45,811 nucleotides of DNA from Parcubacteria group bacterium GW2011_GWA2_40_23 (GCA_000996245.1 LBYP01000011.1:1-45811), one strand, 5' to 3'. Numbered from the stretch's first letter, positions 1 to 10,740 are shown. Program-made: numbers and translations. Notes: generated by a model not told the origin, from the sequence alone.

Positions 1-162
1 CGCTCAGATTAAGAGCAATTTCTTTAACCAGAGTCAGGACAACAGTTACATGCAATAACATTAAGTTTCAACAGAATTAATTTAATCATCCCACATATTT
101 TTTTAATAAATTCTCATTTTATTGGGTGAGTTAAAATAACAGAATTTTACTTGTTGGCGGTC

Positions 163-1014
163 TCATTTTTTCCTAAATAGCAGAAGTAATTTTTTTGTAA
201 TTCGTTGAACCAGTGAAAACAAGAAATTCTTTTGATTAGGATTAACTATTCGATCTATGAAATACATGAGCTCTGTATACAAATACATGATTATCTTTTT
301 GGGCGGGCGAAATTTTACCAGCAACTCTTTTCTCATTTCGTGAATCATTTTTTGTTTCTCTTTAAATCGAGAATCAGTGCTTTCTGAATATTTACGGTAT
401 AGAAGCAGTTTTTCTGGTATATTGCAACCACCATAACCACTCATAAATAAACGTAAAAACAAATCTATGTCTTGGGCTATAGGAAATTGTTCTCTGTAAT
501 TACCTATATCGTTAATGTCTTTTTTACGAAACATAATAGTTGGGTGCAGAAACGGATAGTGAAAGAAAAACATCTTTTTAAGTATCTGAGGGGAGGTAGG
601 AAAAGTAATTTCTCCAATTATCGTACCTCCTTCATCAATTGTTTCTGCAAAGGAACCAACAATAGATATTTTTTTATCATTTTGTAATACTTTTAGCTGT
701 TTTTCTAGTCTTGTTAGAATCGAGATGTCATCACCATCCATTCTTGCGATAATGAATGCCTTTGAGAGGCGAAGCCCTTTGTTTAAATTCTTCGTGGTTC
801 CTAGTTGTTTATTATTCTTTAGATAAACGACGCGAGGATCATCCAAATACTTAGAAACGATTCTGTCTGACGCGTCAGTAGAGGCGTCATTGATTATAAT
901 AAATTCAAAATCAGTAAACGTTTGGTTAAGTATACTTTGAATGCTTTGATCCAGAAATTTTTCTGCATTCCTGAAAGGCATTATCACGGAAATTTGTGGG
1001 ATAGATTTATCCAT
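163..1014 (-). CDS. Glycosyltransferase family 2
   Basis: ORF with GT-A signature ISVIMPFRNAEKFLDQSIQSILNQTFTDFEFIIINDASTD...ARMDGDD. Confidence 0.9.
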   Translation of the reverse strand: MDKSIPQISVIMPFRNAEKFLDQSIQSILNQTFTDFEFIIINDASTDASDRIVSKYLDDPRVVYLKNNKQLGTTKNLNKGLRLSKAFIIARMDGDDISILTRLEKQLKVLQNDKKISIVGSFAETIDEGGTIIGEITFPTSPQILKKMFFFHYPFLHPTIMFRKKDINDIGNYREQFPIAQDIDLFLRLFMSGYGGCNIPEKLLLYRKYSESTDSRFKEKQKMIHEMRKELLVKFRPPKKIIMYLYTELMYFIDRIVNPNQKNFLFSLVQRITKKLLLLFRKK

Positions 1015-1753
1015 TTTTAAAAATTCTCAATATTTTTAAGGCGATACACTTTATTGATTTAGGGATTGCTCCTGTTATCAATTGATGAAACTTTGCTTTT
1101 TTTAGGTACAATTTTGGATGCACAATAGTAATGCATTGTTCTTTTGTAAGTTGAACGGATTTGAATATGTCATTGTTTTGATCTAGATAATCTTGTCTAA
1201 CGTACAGGAGTGTGTTTTGGGCGTACCAGATACTGACTTCCTCATTATTCCATATTTGAGGTCTAAGCCAGTCTATTGCAACAAAATTCCGTTTTGCAAA
1301 AAGATTCTTCCAATAATCTTGCCATTGTTCGTTGATATGATGAGTCCCTCCCTGCAATGGGATGGCGGCGGAAAATAGAATGACAGGCGACAGCTTACTG
1401 AGATCGTCAATAAAACGCTGAGCATATTCTTTGGGTAAATGTTCAGCAACCTCAAGCGACATTGCTAAATCAAATGTTCGATTGAGCTGTATTGATTCTT
1501 TCAGATCGATTTTTTTGAATGAACTCTTGGGAATAACAATTGCCTTATTATCCATCCAGGAACCATCAAGACCTAAAATATCCTCTACTCCATTTTCTAT
1601 AAAAACTTTCAAAAAGTCTGCAGTTCCACAACCAACATCAACTACGCTCTTAGGCTTTAAAAAATCAATAATTAAAGGGACGATTATTTGTGCTGATTTC
1701 ATTGCTCCAGATCGGTTTGTATAAAAATCCTTGTTATATATGGAAGTTCTCAT
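1007..1753 (-). CDS. Class I SAM-dependent methyltransferase
   Basis: VVDVGCGTADFLKVF motif I; lies in the glycan cluster. Confidence 0.85.
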   Translation of the reverse strand: MRTSIYNKDFYTNRSGAMKSAQIIVPLIIDFLKPKSVVDVGCGTADFLKVFIENGVEDILGLDGSWMDNKAIVIPKSSFKKIDLKESIQLNRTFDLAMSLEVAEHLPKEYAQRFIDDLSKLSPVILFSAAIPLQGGTHHINEQWQDYWKNLFAKRNFVAIDWLRPQIWNNEEVSIWYAQNTLLYVRQDYLDQNNDIFKSVQLTKEQCITIVHPKLYLKKAKFHQLITGAIPKSIKCIALKILRIFKNG

Positions 1754-1764
1754 ATTGAAATTTA

Positions 1765-2517
1765 TTATACTTTTACTCCAATCATTCCAGCCTCATCTAT
1801 TTTGCTTAGGAGGATGGTGTCTTTAACGAAATATTCGTCTACAGCCTTTTTAGCACCCATCCAGGTGCCATAGTCATCTAAAATTAAGACCCCCTTAGTC
1901 ACAAGTATCGGGTATAAATTATTTAATTCATGTTTTGTTGATTCATACCAGTCTGTATCGAGTCTTAATAGGGAAATGTTTATCGGCATTTCTCTTGGTA
2001 TTGTGTTTTCTACTTTTCCTTTAACATACACGACTAAATTTTCAGGGTAATTTGTCGTGCACATATTGCGCTTGACTTCGTCTAACGAAGCATAACACCA
2101 ATCGTTATGATTCGTATTTTTTTTACTCTGCCAAATATTTCTGGCTATTCTTTTTGAATTTGCAATACTATAATCATTGGCTTGCGGCTCTGCCATGCCT
2201 TCATAGGTGTCATATAAAAAGATCTTTCTCGTGGTATCTCTGAGTTCAACCAATGTATGGGCAATTAACATGCTGCTTCCGCCACGCCAAACACCGCATT
2301 CTACAAAATCACCAGGGATATCGGCATCTACTACATATTTTGTAGCACGGTATAGTGCGTACATTTTCTCTTTTGAGGTCATTGTATAGCCTTTGCAAAG
2401 ATTGTAGATACGCTGAAAAGTTTTGTCCTTGTCTATAACTATATCAAAGTTTGACAATACTTTGTATCCCATAACCAAAAAAAATTTTTGGATAAGTTGT
2501 TTTAAAATATTAGACAT
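1765..2517 (-). CDS. TylF/MycF-like (macrocin O-methyltransferase family) methyltransferase
   Basis: PGDFVECGVWRGGSSMLIAHTL...LLRLDTDWYESTKHELNNLYPILVTKGVLILDDYG. Confidence 0.85.
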   Translation of the reverse strand: MSNILKQLIQKFFLVMGYKVLSNFDIVIDKDKTFQRIYNLCKGYTMTSKEKMYALYRATKYVVDADIPGDFVECGVWRGGSSMLIAHTLVELRDTTRKIFLYDTYEGMAEPQANDYSIANSKRIARNIWQSKKNTNHNDWCYASLDEVKRNMCTTNYPENLVVYVKGKVENTIPREMPINISLLRLDTDWYESTKHELNNLYPILVTKGVLILDDYGTWMGAKKAVDEYFVKDTILLSKIDEAGMIGVKV

Positions 2518-2520
2518 AGT

Positions 2521-3357
2521 TTATTTGTTTTTTCCTTTTGCAATCAAATATCCCAGTTTATAGGGTAGGCCTTTAATTAGCAACAATAATATTGAAGCAA
2601 CACTTTCCTTCAACAGCCCCCTTCTAAACAGCCCAGTCCTAAAATGCTCTTTTCTGGCCAACAATTCACTATATCTGGTGTTTCTAGCACCGACGCTAGT
2701 ATAACCCCAACGGTAAAATTTCTTTAACATAGGAATAATTTTGGATGGTTCAATGTGTCTCACTAGGTTAGGTATCATTGTTACCCTTGAACTCAACAGA
2801 TAAGCCTCGTAGTAAATGATGGCGTGATCTTGCCCCCCCACACTATTGAGAACTTCATCTGGGATGGCTTCGAAGGCCTTCAACAAAATTTCTTTTCTAT
2901 AAAAACGTGGCAACATTACTGATGTTTTAGGATTAAAATCCTTTATTAAATGGACTAATTTACGATCATAACTGAAGAGTTTTTCTAAAAAAGTTTCTTT
3001 TTTATAGACATCTTCCCCGAGAACAATCATGTCGTTTTGGCTCACTTCATTAACTAAAAGTTCAAGGGCTTTTGGTTCAAGCACTTGATCACTATCTAAC
3101 AATAAAATAAATTTACCATTTGAACTTTTAACGCCTTCATAACGAGACTTAAGAAGAGATTCCTTACAAAATGTTATATTTGTTATTCCCTTTTCTTTAG
3201 CTATTTTCAGGGTTCTATCTTTTGACCCACCATCAACAAGATTAATCTCATAAGACGAATATGTCTGCTTTGCTATTGCATCCAAACACAAACCTAAAAA
3301 TTTTTCGCTGTTGTATGTTGGGATTGAAATTGTAACCAAGGACTTGTTCACAGGCAT
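2521..3357 (-). CDS. Glycosyltransferase family 2
   Basis: VTISIPTYNSEKFLGLCLDAIAKQTYSSYEINLVDGGSKD. Confidence 0.88.
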   Translation of the reverse strand: MPVNKSLVTISIPTYNSEKFLGLCLDAIAKQTYSSYEINLVDGGSKDRTLKIAKEKGITNITFCKESLLKSRYEGVKSSNGKFILLLDSDQVLEPKALELLVNEVSQNDMIVLGEDVYKKETFLEKLFSYDRKLVHLIKDFNPKTSVMLPRFYRKEILLKAFEAIPDEVLNSVGGQDHAIIYYEAYLLSSRVTMIPNLVRHIEPSKIIPMLKKFYRWGYTSVGARNTRYSELLARKEHFRTGLFRRGLLKESVASILLLLIKGLPYKLGYLIAKGKNK

Positions 3358-3368
3358 AATTAATAAAA

Positions 3369-4106
3369 TTATTTAGATGCAACCGTTGTGCCGGCATCAT
3401 TTCTGGAAAGCATTAGCACAAATACATTGTTTGGAGCCAGAGAATGCGATAATATGCAGATTATGCGATCAATGAATAGGCCAAATGCACTTCTCGCAGA
3501 ATAAATTTTAATTATTTTCAGATTTTCTTTTTTAAATAAGTCTTTCAGAGCACAATACGTAAACACTCTAATGTGCCCCTCTGTTTTATTCCCCTGTCCG
3601 AAACATTTTAATTTTCGACCTAGTTTAACTTCAGCCGAGTTTTCAAGAAACAGAGGGGAAACCCCAAACAACAACAGAAGTCTATTTATGAGATAACCAA
3701 GATTTGGAGTAGATAAAATAAGAACACTGTTCTCGTGCATCAAAGTTTTAATCTCTTGTATCAAAGCATCTGGGGAAAATAAGTGTTCAATAACTTCGCC
3801 ACAAAAAATAACATCGAATTTTTCTGTTTTAAAAACTTCGCCCACATTATCTATGTTTAAATCGATTTTAACATATCTCGATACCTTCACGTCAATTTGC
3901 GAATAATAATCACAACCCGTGTAATAATCAGCCTTGTTCATGTACTGGAACAAAACTGCGTTTTGTCCACAGCCAATATCAAGCACCCGCAGACTCTTGT
4001 TACTTTCGTTGCGCATTTTAGTATAAATTTTGCCAAAAATTCTTAGTCTCAGTGTTATGTTTTGGGCTGTTTTGTTTTTTTCTAGGAATTCTTTATATGT
4101 CTTCAT
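3369..4106 (-). CDS. Class I SAM-dependent methyltransferase
   Basis: VLDIGCGQNAVLFQYM...FDVIFCGEVIEHLFSPDALIQEI. Confidence 0.85.
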   Translation of the reverse strand: MKTYKEFLEKNKTAQNITLRLRIFGKIYTKMRNESNKSLRVLDIGCGQNAVLFQYMNKADYYTGCDYYSQIDVKVSRYVKIDLNIDNVGEVFKTEKFDVIFCGEVIEHLFSPDALIQEIKTLMHENSVLILSTPNLGYLINRLLLLFGVSPLFLENSAEVKLGRKLKCFGQGNKTEGHIRVFTYCALKDLFKKENLKIIKIYSARSAFGLFIDRIICILSHSLAPNNVFVLMLSRNDAGTTVASK

Positions 4107-5202
4107 ATTTTAGTGCTTTCAAAAACATCATATAACAGTTCTTAAAATTTATTTTTTTTGAATATTTTAATGCCCGAATACTCATTTGTTTATTTCGTGT
4201 TTCATTCACTAAGACATGTTTTATTTGTCTTGCTAGGGATTGCGGCGTATTAGGATTGACAATAACACCCGTTTCACCATTTATTACACTATCCCTCAAC
4301 CCATCCACATCATAAGCAATTGCCAGTGTCCCCTGACTATTTGCTTCCGTCACTACCAAGCCCCAACCCTCTTTAACAGAAGTAACACATAATAAATGAG
4401 CTTTTTGCATAAGCTCTATTTTTTGTTCCGGCGTTACACGACCAAGATATTTTATCGAATCGGAAAAAACAGATTCTTGAATTAATTTTAACACTTTTAT
4501 ACCGTAAGAACAACTTGCATCCCCACTGACTATTAATTGCAGTTCAGGAATTTCTTTTTTTGCTAATTCAAAGGCTTTGATGATGTGATGAGTTCTTTTC
4601 ATTGGACGGATAGATCCATGTGTAAGTATGGTCGCTTGCTCAAACTTGACGATGTTTTCGAGATTCTCGATTGGTTCCATTTCAATTCCTTCTGAAATAA
4701 TGCTGATATTTTCGGCCTTGAAACCAAAACGCATTAAATTTCTTTTAGTGCTTTTAGAAACAGTTATCACTTTACGATCATTTAAGAGTCTAAGATATGT
4801 CGATTCGGCCAAATATCCAATCCAAGCTATAAACCAAGGCATTTGGTAAAACCAAACCTCTCGACAAAGCTGGTGGACAAATATGATATTTTTTTCTTTA
4901 ACATAATACTTACAGAAAAAAGGAATAGTATTCATTTCATCAATAACTAAATCCGCCCAACCAACTAAATGTTTTTTGTAATATTTGTATGCTTGCCAAT
5001 ATACAGACCAGCGATTGCCAACTCGGATGACTTTGTAACCATCGATTATTTGCTCTCTCAATGAGTCTTTGAATCCAGCTGTGAGCAAAATAACTTCGTG
5101 TCCATCTAAACTGAGTCTTTTGCAAAGTTCTTCATTAACAACTTCTGCCCCACCAGCAAAAGGGTTTTTCAGGTCTTTCCAGGTGAACCAGAGAATTTTC
5201 AT
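4093..5202 (-). CDS. Glycosyltransferase family 4 (group 1)
   Basis: Starts KILWFTWKDLKNPFAGGAEVVNEEL; C-terminal VTSVKEGWGLVVTEANSQGTLAIAYDVDGLRD. Confidence 0.9.
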   Translation of the reverse strand: MKILWFTWKDLKNPFAGGAEVVNEELCKRLSLDGHEVILLTAGFKDSLREQIIDGYKVIRVGNRWSVYWQAYKYYKKHLVGWADLVIDEMNTIPFFCKYYVKEKNIIFVHQLCREVWFYQMPWFIAWIGYLAESTYLRLLNDRKVITVSKSTKRNLMRFGFKAENISIISEGIEMEPIENLENIVKFEQATILTHGSIRPMKRTHHIIKAFELAKKEIPELQLIVSGDASCSYGIKVLKLIQESVFSDSIKYLGRVTPEQKIELMQKAHLLCVTSVKEGWGLVVTEANSQGTLAIAYDVDGLRDSVINGETGVIVNPNTPQSLARQIKHVLVNETRNKQMSIRALKYSKKINFKNCYMMFLKALKYEDI

Positions 5203-5222
5203 TAATATACAAATTTATGAAA

Positions 5223-6176
5223 TTAATTAAAATATTCTTTAAACCATTTTATAAACATATACAACCCATCTTCAATTGATGTTTGTGGTTTATAGCCTAA
5301 TAATTTTTTAGCCTTGTCGATATTTGCGTATGTGATCATAACATCCCCTTGTTGCATGGGTAAATATTGCTTTTCAGCCATCTTGCCGAAATTTTGTTCA
5401 ATAATCTCGACAAATCTTGCTAAATCTACAGGCGAGTTATTCCCAAGATTGATGATCTCATACGCCAAATTTTTATCCAATGCAGACAATATCCCTTCAA
5501 CAATATCTGCTATATAGGTGAAGTCTCTTTTTAAATCTATTCCGTAGTTAAAAAGACTGATGGGCTTATTGTTTTTAATTGCTTCGGCAAATTTAAAATA
5601 TGCCATATCAGGTCTCCCCCACGGTCCGTAGACAGTAAAAAACCTTAGTCCCATTACATTTAACCCGTAGAGGTGATGATATGTATAACCGAGCAATTCA
5701 CAAGTTTTTTTTGTTGCAGCATAGGGGGATATTGGTTTGTCGACAAAATCTTCTTCGGAGAATGGAATTTTGGAGTTGTTACCATAGACTGATGAGCTTG
5801 AAGCAAAAACAAAATTTTGTATTTTGTTCCGTCTGGCAAGTTCAAGTAAGTTTAACGTACCTTCTATATTTGTTTTTTGATAGATAAAGGGATCATCTAT
5901 GGATGCTCTGACACCTGCTCGTGCGGCTAAATGACAAATTTTTTCTATTTTATTTTCTGAAAAAATTTTTTCCAGTTTTGTGAAATCACAAATATCTGAT
6001 TCGTAAATTTTTATAGGACTATCTTTCAGCAAGGTAGCTATGCGATTCCGTTTAAGCTCTTGGGAATAATAGTCATTAAAGTCATCAATAATTATCACTT
6101 CATCCCCACGGCTTATTAGGGCTTTTGCTGTATAAGCCCCAATAAAACCAGCTCCGCCTGTGACTAAGATTTTCAT
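5223..6176 (-). CDS. NAD-dependent epimerase/dehydratase (UDP-glucuronate 4-epimerase-like)
   Basis: VTGGAGFIGAYTAKAL, SSSSVYGNN, YAATKK. Confidence 0.9.
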   Translation of the reverse strand: MKILVTGGAGFIGAYTAKALISRGDEVIIIDDFNDYYSQELKRNRIATLLKDSPIKIYESDICDFTKLEKIFSENKIEKICHLAARAGVRASIDDPFIYQKTNIEGTLNLLELARRNKIQNFVFASSSSVYGNNSKIPFSEEDFVDKPISPYAATKKTCELLGYTYHHLYGLNVMGLRFFTVYGPWGRPDMAYFKFAEAIKNNKPISLFNYGIDLKRDFTYIADIVEGILSALDKNLAYEIINLGNNSPVDLARFVEIIEQNFGKMAEKQYLPMQQGDVMITYANIDKAKKLLGYKPQTSIEDGLYMFIKWFKEYFN

Positions 6177-6180
6177 AACA

Positions 6181-7125
6181 TTACTTTATGTTTATACTTT
6201 TCCTGATTATATAAAGTGGTCTATGCATTACTTCTTGTTGTATATTCGCAATATATAAAGCCATCAAACCTAAACAGGATAAAATCAAACCAACTAAGAA
6301 TATAATCAAAATTGCGAGTTGAGCAATGCCAGAAAAATATAAACCACCATGAATCCCTAATAGATACTGAACAATAAGAACATGTATTCCAAAAAGGCCA
6401 GATATTAACATAATTATAACACCTAAATACCCTGCCAATTTGAGTGGAAATAAGCTTTGGCTAATAAATGAAGTTATTGCGAGATGAAATAGTTTTGCTT
6501 TTGTATAACGAGCTTTCCCAATAGCTCGTTGAGGAGCCTCAAAATTAATAAATTCTTTTTTGAAGCCCAACCAAGCTATCAATCCGCGTGTAATTCTGTT
6601 ATTTTCAGTTAGCTTTTTAAATTCATCAATTACCATACGATCCAAAAGACGAAAATCGGTCGCACGCGGCGCAATTTTTGTTTCACCAATTCTATCCATT
6701 ATTTTGTAGAACAACCAAGATCCAGCTTTTTTGATGACATCGGATTCGCAATTTGACTGTCGCACACCCACAACAACTTCTGCCCCACGCTCCCATTTTG
6801 CGATAAAATCTAAAATTAATATTGGTGGATGTTGCAAGTCTACATCAATCATAATAGCGCAATCGCCAATTGCATTATGTAACCCAGCCGAAAGAGCTGC
6901 TTCTTTCCCAAAGTTACGGGAAAATTGAATATATTTTACATTAGAATTTGACTTGATGATTTTTTCTATTTCTTCAAAACTATTATCTGTGGAACCGTCA
7001 TCAATAAAAAGAATCTCGAATTCGTAATTTGGAGATTTCTTTAAAGTGGAATTTAACTCAACCCAAAAAACAGGGATACTTTCCTGCTCATTATAAATTG
7101 GGATGACTATCGAGATTTTCTTCAT
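6181..7125 (-). CDS. Membrane-associated GT2 (polyprenyl-phosphate glycosyltransferase, DPM1/GtrB-like)
   Basis: ISIVIPIYNEQESIPVFW...MIDVDLQHPP; two C-terminal hydrophobic segments. Confidence 0.88.
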   Translation of the reverse strand: MKKISIVIPIYNEQESIPVFWVELNSTLKKSPNYEFEILFIDDGSTDNSFEEIEKIIKSNSNVKYIQFSRNFGKEAALSAGLHNAIGDCAIMIDVDLQHPPILILDFIAKWERGAEVVVGVRQSNCESDVIKKAGSWLFYKIMDRIGETKIAPRATDFRLLDRMVIDEFKKLTENNRITRGLIAWLGFKKEFINFEAPQRAIGKARYTKAKLFHLAITSFISQSLFPLKLAGYLGVIIMLISGLFGIHVLIVQYLLGIHGGLYFSGIAQLAILIIFLVGLILSCLGLMALYIANIQQEVMHRPLYIIRKSINIK

Positions 7126-8389
7126 ACTTGATTGGGTCGTTTTTAGAACTTATAAAATAATAAATGGCTAAAGCAAGAGACATAAAGATCATTACTGAAA
7201 GAATGGAATAAAGAATAGAGAATAATGAATAATGAAAGAAATAAATCAAAACAACTTCCATGACAGTCCCTATTGCTAAAATTACACTAAATTTTGTTTT
7301 TTGTACAGAGAGAAAGTATAGGGAAAGAAAATTTATTATCGAATAAAGAGCAAAAATGATCCCGCCGAGCCATAATAAACTGGCAATCCCAAGATATTTT
7401 GCACCAAAAAGGATGCTAATAATAAGTTCGGGGAATAACGAATAGAGCAGAATAATTCCAATGGAAGCTCCTACGATAAAAATCAAAGATAATATGATTA
7501 TTCGTTTATTGCTTTTTTTGATTTCGTGATTGTTAGAGGCTAAAGGGAACATAACATTGTTAATTGAAGCTGTAAAAAAAATGATTATTTTCCCAGCCAA
7601 AGAAATTATGGCGTAATTCCCTGCTTCTATTGCTGACAAAAAGTGTTTCACAAGAATTATGTCTAAATTATATAAACAAATTAAACAAAAAGACACAATT
7701 AGCGTTGCTTTTGCTTGATGCGAGATTCTGGTTGTTTTTTCTGTTTGCTTTTTTTCTTCACCTGATTTTTTATACAATTTTAAATTTACAATAAAGTAAA
7801 AAATTAGGAAAATTGCAGATAACAGATACGACAATATAGCACCGCTAACACCCCAGCCAATCGCAACAAAAATAAGCCCCATAATCAAGCGTACTAATGT
7901 TGACAAGAATTGTGATAATGATGCTTGATAAAAATTTTGAATTCCGCGATATATCCCTATCCCTAAGGGTGATAAAAATGAAAATATAAAACAAGCAGCA
8001 AGAATGTAAAGTGGCCAAATTTCAGATAAATTAAGAAAGTTTTTTATCAGAGAAGAAAAACCGAGGATGATAATAAAAAGGAAAATGCCATAAGGCAAAA
8101 TCCTTTTTGTTGTTGTTTGTGCATAAAGAGGCAGTGATTTTAGGTTGTTATTCGCCTGCATTACCGAAATATGTTTTGTCGCTGTAAGACCAATGGCTTG
8201 ATTGGGGACAGTTAAAATTATCGACAATGATAATAGTGCGGCTAAAGAGCCGAATTCAGCTGGCGACAACAAGCGACTCATTAATAATTGGAAAATGTAA
8301 TTTAAAAAACCAATTAAAACAGTTCCTATAATCGCTATAAAACTCCCTCGCACCAAGGGCTCCTCTTTTAATTGTTTTAAAGTAAGCAT
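7091..8389 (-). CDS. Polysaccharide/lipid-oligosaccharide flippase (MATE/MVF-like)
   Basis: Polytopic membrane protein in the glycan operon; LLSPAEFGSLAALLSL flippase-type N terminus. Confidence 0.8.
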   Translation of the reverse strand: MLTLKQLKEEPLVRGSFIAIIGTVLIGFLNYIFQLLMSRLLSPAEFGSLAALLSLSIILTVPNQAIGLTATKHISVMQANNNLKSLPLYAQTTTKRILPYGIFLFIIILGFSSLIKNFLNLSEIWPLYILAACFIFSFLSPLGIGIYRGIQNFYQASLSQFLSTLVRLIMGLIFVAIGWGVSGAILSYLLSAIFLIFYFIVNLKLYKKSGEEKKQTEKTTRISHQAKATLIVSFCLICLYNLDIILVKHFLSAIEAGNYAIISLAGKIIIFFTASINNVMFPLASNNHEIKKSNKRIIILSLIFIVGASIGIILLYSLFPELIISILFGAKYLGIASLLWLGGIIFALYSIINFLSLYFLSVQKTKFSVILAIGTVMEVVLIYFFHYSLFSILYSILSVMIFMSLALAIYYFISSKNDPIKYEENLDSHPNL

Positions 8390-9567
8390 TTAGCGTCCGA
8401 TTGAATAATATTTAAAATCAAGATTTAACAGTTTGTTTTTGTCGAGTAAATTTCGGCCGTCAAAAATAATTTGTGATTTCATAACATTTCTAAGCTGAAC
8501 TATATCTATTTCTTGAAATTCTGGCCACTCGGTTCCAATGATTAAGGCATCAGCACCATGACAAGCATCAAGCGCATTAAAAAAATAAACAACATTCTCT
8601 TGTCCTAAAACCTTACAAGCATTCTCCATTGCCTTGGGATCATAGACGCGCACCTTAGCACCTTCTTCGATAAGTTTCAATGCTAAATCAATGGCAATTG
8701 ATTCGCGAATATCATCAGTATTAGCCTTAAAAGCTAAGCCCCAAATTGTTATTTCTTTGTTATTAAGATCGCCTAAAATATTTTTTATCTTGTGGAAAAA
8801 TTTCCAGCGTTGGTGATTATTGACATCAATAACAACTTTTAGTAGTTGGAACTGATAACCGTTTTCACCAGAAATACTTTGCAAAGCTCGAACATCTTTG
8901 GGAAAGCAACTGCCACCATAACCTAGTCCAGCTTTTAAAAACTTGTGTCCAATTCTTGAATCTAAGCCCATGCCATAAGAAACAATGTCGATGTCTGCAC
9001 CAACGCTTTCGCAGACATTGGCTATTTCATTAATGAAAGATATTTTTGTTGCTAAAAAGGCATTCGATGCATACTTAATCAGTTCTGATGAAGGAACAGT
9101 TGTTTCAATCTTTGGACAAGCAAGTTTTTCAATGCCACGTCGAATGCTCCAGTATAATATTTAGAAATAATACGTCGAATTTTTTTTGAGGTTCCAATCG
9201 GCACAGTACTTTTTGTCACAATGACATTATAGTTTTGTAGGTTCTGTCCAATTTCTTTGGCGACTTCAAAAACATATTTCAAATCAGCTTGGCCATTTTC
9301 CTTAGAAGGAGTTCCAACTGCGATAAAAATAATATCAGATGAATTAACATCATCCTTAAGTGAAAGTTTGAATTGAAGTCGTCCTGCGGTTTTGTTTTTT
9401 GAAATTAAGTCAGCTAGACCTTGCTCAAAAAAAGGAACTTCACCACGACTTAATTTCTCAATTTTTGTTGAATCATTATCAACGCAAACAACTTCATGCC
9501 CAAGTTCTGCATAACAAGTTCCACTGACTAAGCCAACATAGCCAGTACCAATAATTAATATTTTCAT
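8390..9567 (-). pseudogene. ugd: UDP-glucose/GDP-mannose dehydrogenase (UDP-glucose 6-dehydrogenase), internally deleted and frameshifted
   Basis: N part MKILIIGTGYVGLVSGTCYAELGHEV...STVPIGTSKKIRRIISKYYTGAFDVA, then frame loss. The C part resumes in another frame: GIEKLACPKIETTVPSSELIKYASNAFLATKISFINEIANVCESVGADIDIVSYGMGLDSRIGHKFLKAGLGYGGSCFPKDV. The expected NPEFLREG region is absent. Confidence 0.8.
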
Positions 9568-10049
9568 AAAGCTTTAATGGTTTCAATTAAGAGTTTAGTC
9601 ACACGGTCTGCATTATCCTTCATGCGTGTAAAAATTAAATCGATTGTAACACTTTCTTCATAAAATGGATCAGCCATCGGTGTATGAATAACCCTGTCTT
9701 CAAAGAAAGTAAGGTTGCGGTGTTTGGTAAAGTCAACAAATTGATCAAGGAAGACAAAGTCTCCAGGTTTGTATTTTTCTTTTAATGAACCGCATGCAGT
9801 CGTCGCTAGGATATGTGTGCAACCGAGTTCTTTCAGGGCCCAAATATTAGCTCGATACGGAACCTTTGTTGGCATGATGGAATGATCCTTGCCGTGTCGA
9901 GCTAAAATAATGATTTCTCTATTATCGATATTTCCAGTAACTAATTTGTCTGAAGGTTTACCAAAAGGAGTATCAATTTCAAGTTCTTGATGATTTTTTA
10001 TGATTTGTGGGTTATCCATGCCGGAACCTCCGATGATGCCTATTTTCAT
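9564..10049 (-). pseudogene. S-methyl-5'-thioadenosine phosphorylase family (PNP/MTAP), in-frame internal deletion
   Basis: MKIGIIGGSGMDNPQ...TTACGSLKEKYKPGDFVFLDQFVDFTKHRNLTFFEDRVIHTPMADPF joined directly to EESVTIDLIFTRMKDNADRVTKLL. The TIEGPRFSTRAE and MTTVPEV segments are missing. Confidence 0.75.
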
Positions 10050-10052
10050 ATA

Positions 10053-10087
10053 TTACAAATTACGAATCTGCTACGAATCTACGAATA
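10053..10087. repeat. Dispersed short repeat, copy 1
   Basis: Minus strand TATTCGTAGATTCGTAGCAGATTCGTAATTTGTAA, just upstream of the MTAP start. Confidence 0.6.
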
Positions 10088-10095
10088 ATAATTAC

Positions 10096-10620
10096 TTATT
10101 CGGATAGATATGTAATTAATGATTTAAATGTATATTTTGGGAATTTTTTACTTCCACCAAGAAATGGTAAATCAACAATGACACTAATTCCAACAATTTC
10201 ACCACCTAATTTTTCAACCATATTTACAGTAGCCTGCATTGTACCACCAGTTGCCAATAAGTCGTCGACTATCAAAACTTTTTCTCCTGGAAGAACAGCA
10301 TCTTCGTGCATAGTCAAAATATCTGGACCATATTCTTTTTGATAGCTTTCTTCAATAGTTTTGTAAGGTAACCTCCCTTTCTTGCGAACCAGACTTATAC
10401 CACAACCGAGTTTATAAGCCATAGCTGTACCCAAAAGGAAACCGCGAGCATCGATAACCACGATTTTGTCTATTTCCATCGCCTCGTAAGGCTTAACAAG
10501 CTCATCGATAAGAGCTTTAAAAACATCAGCGTTTTGAAGTAACGGAGTTATGTCTTTAAAATTAACCCCTTTCTGTGGCCAATCTGGTATCTCTCGAATG
10601 TGTTCTTTGAAGTTGAGCAT
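10096..10620 (-). CDS. apt: Adenine phosphoribosyltransferase
   Basis: IREIPDWPQKGVNFKDITPLL; PRPP loop VLIVDDLLATGGTM. Confidence 0.92.
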   Translation of the reverse strand: MLNFKEHIREIPDWPQKGVNFKDITPLLQNADVFKALIDELVKPYEAMEIDKIVVIDARGFLLGTAMAYKLGCGISLVRKKGRLPYKTIEESYQKEYGPDILTMHEDAVLPGEKVLIVDDLLATGGTMQATVNMVEKLGGEIVGISVIVDLPFLGGSKKFPKYTFKSLITYLSE

Positions 10621-10692
10621 ATAATTGTAAATTCAATGTGATTTTAGCACAAAAACTGACTCGCTGCAAATCCCTAAATATTGAGTTTCTTT

Positions 10693-10729
10693 AAAAAAAT
10701 ACGCGCCACAGAAATGATTCCGTGACGCG
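10693..10729 (-). terminator. Intrinsic terminator of the 10741-12261 cassette
   Basis: Minus strand CGCGTCACGGAA-TCAT-TTCTGTGGCGCG-TATTTTTTT. Confidence 0.85.
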
Positions 10730-10740
10730 AGTTGATCTAA

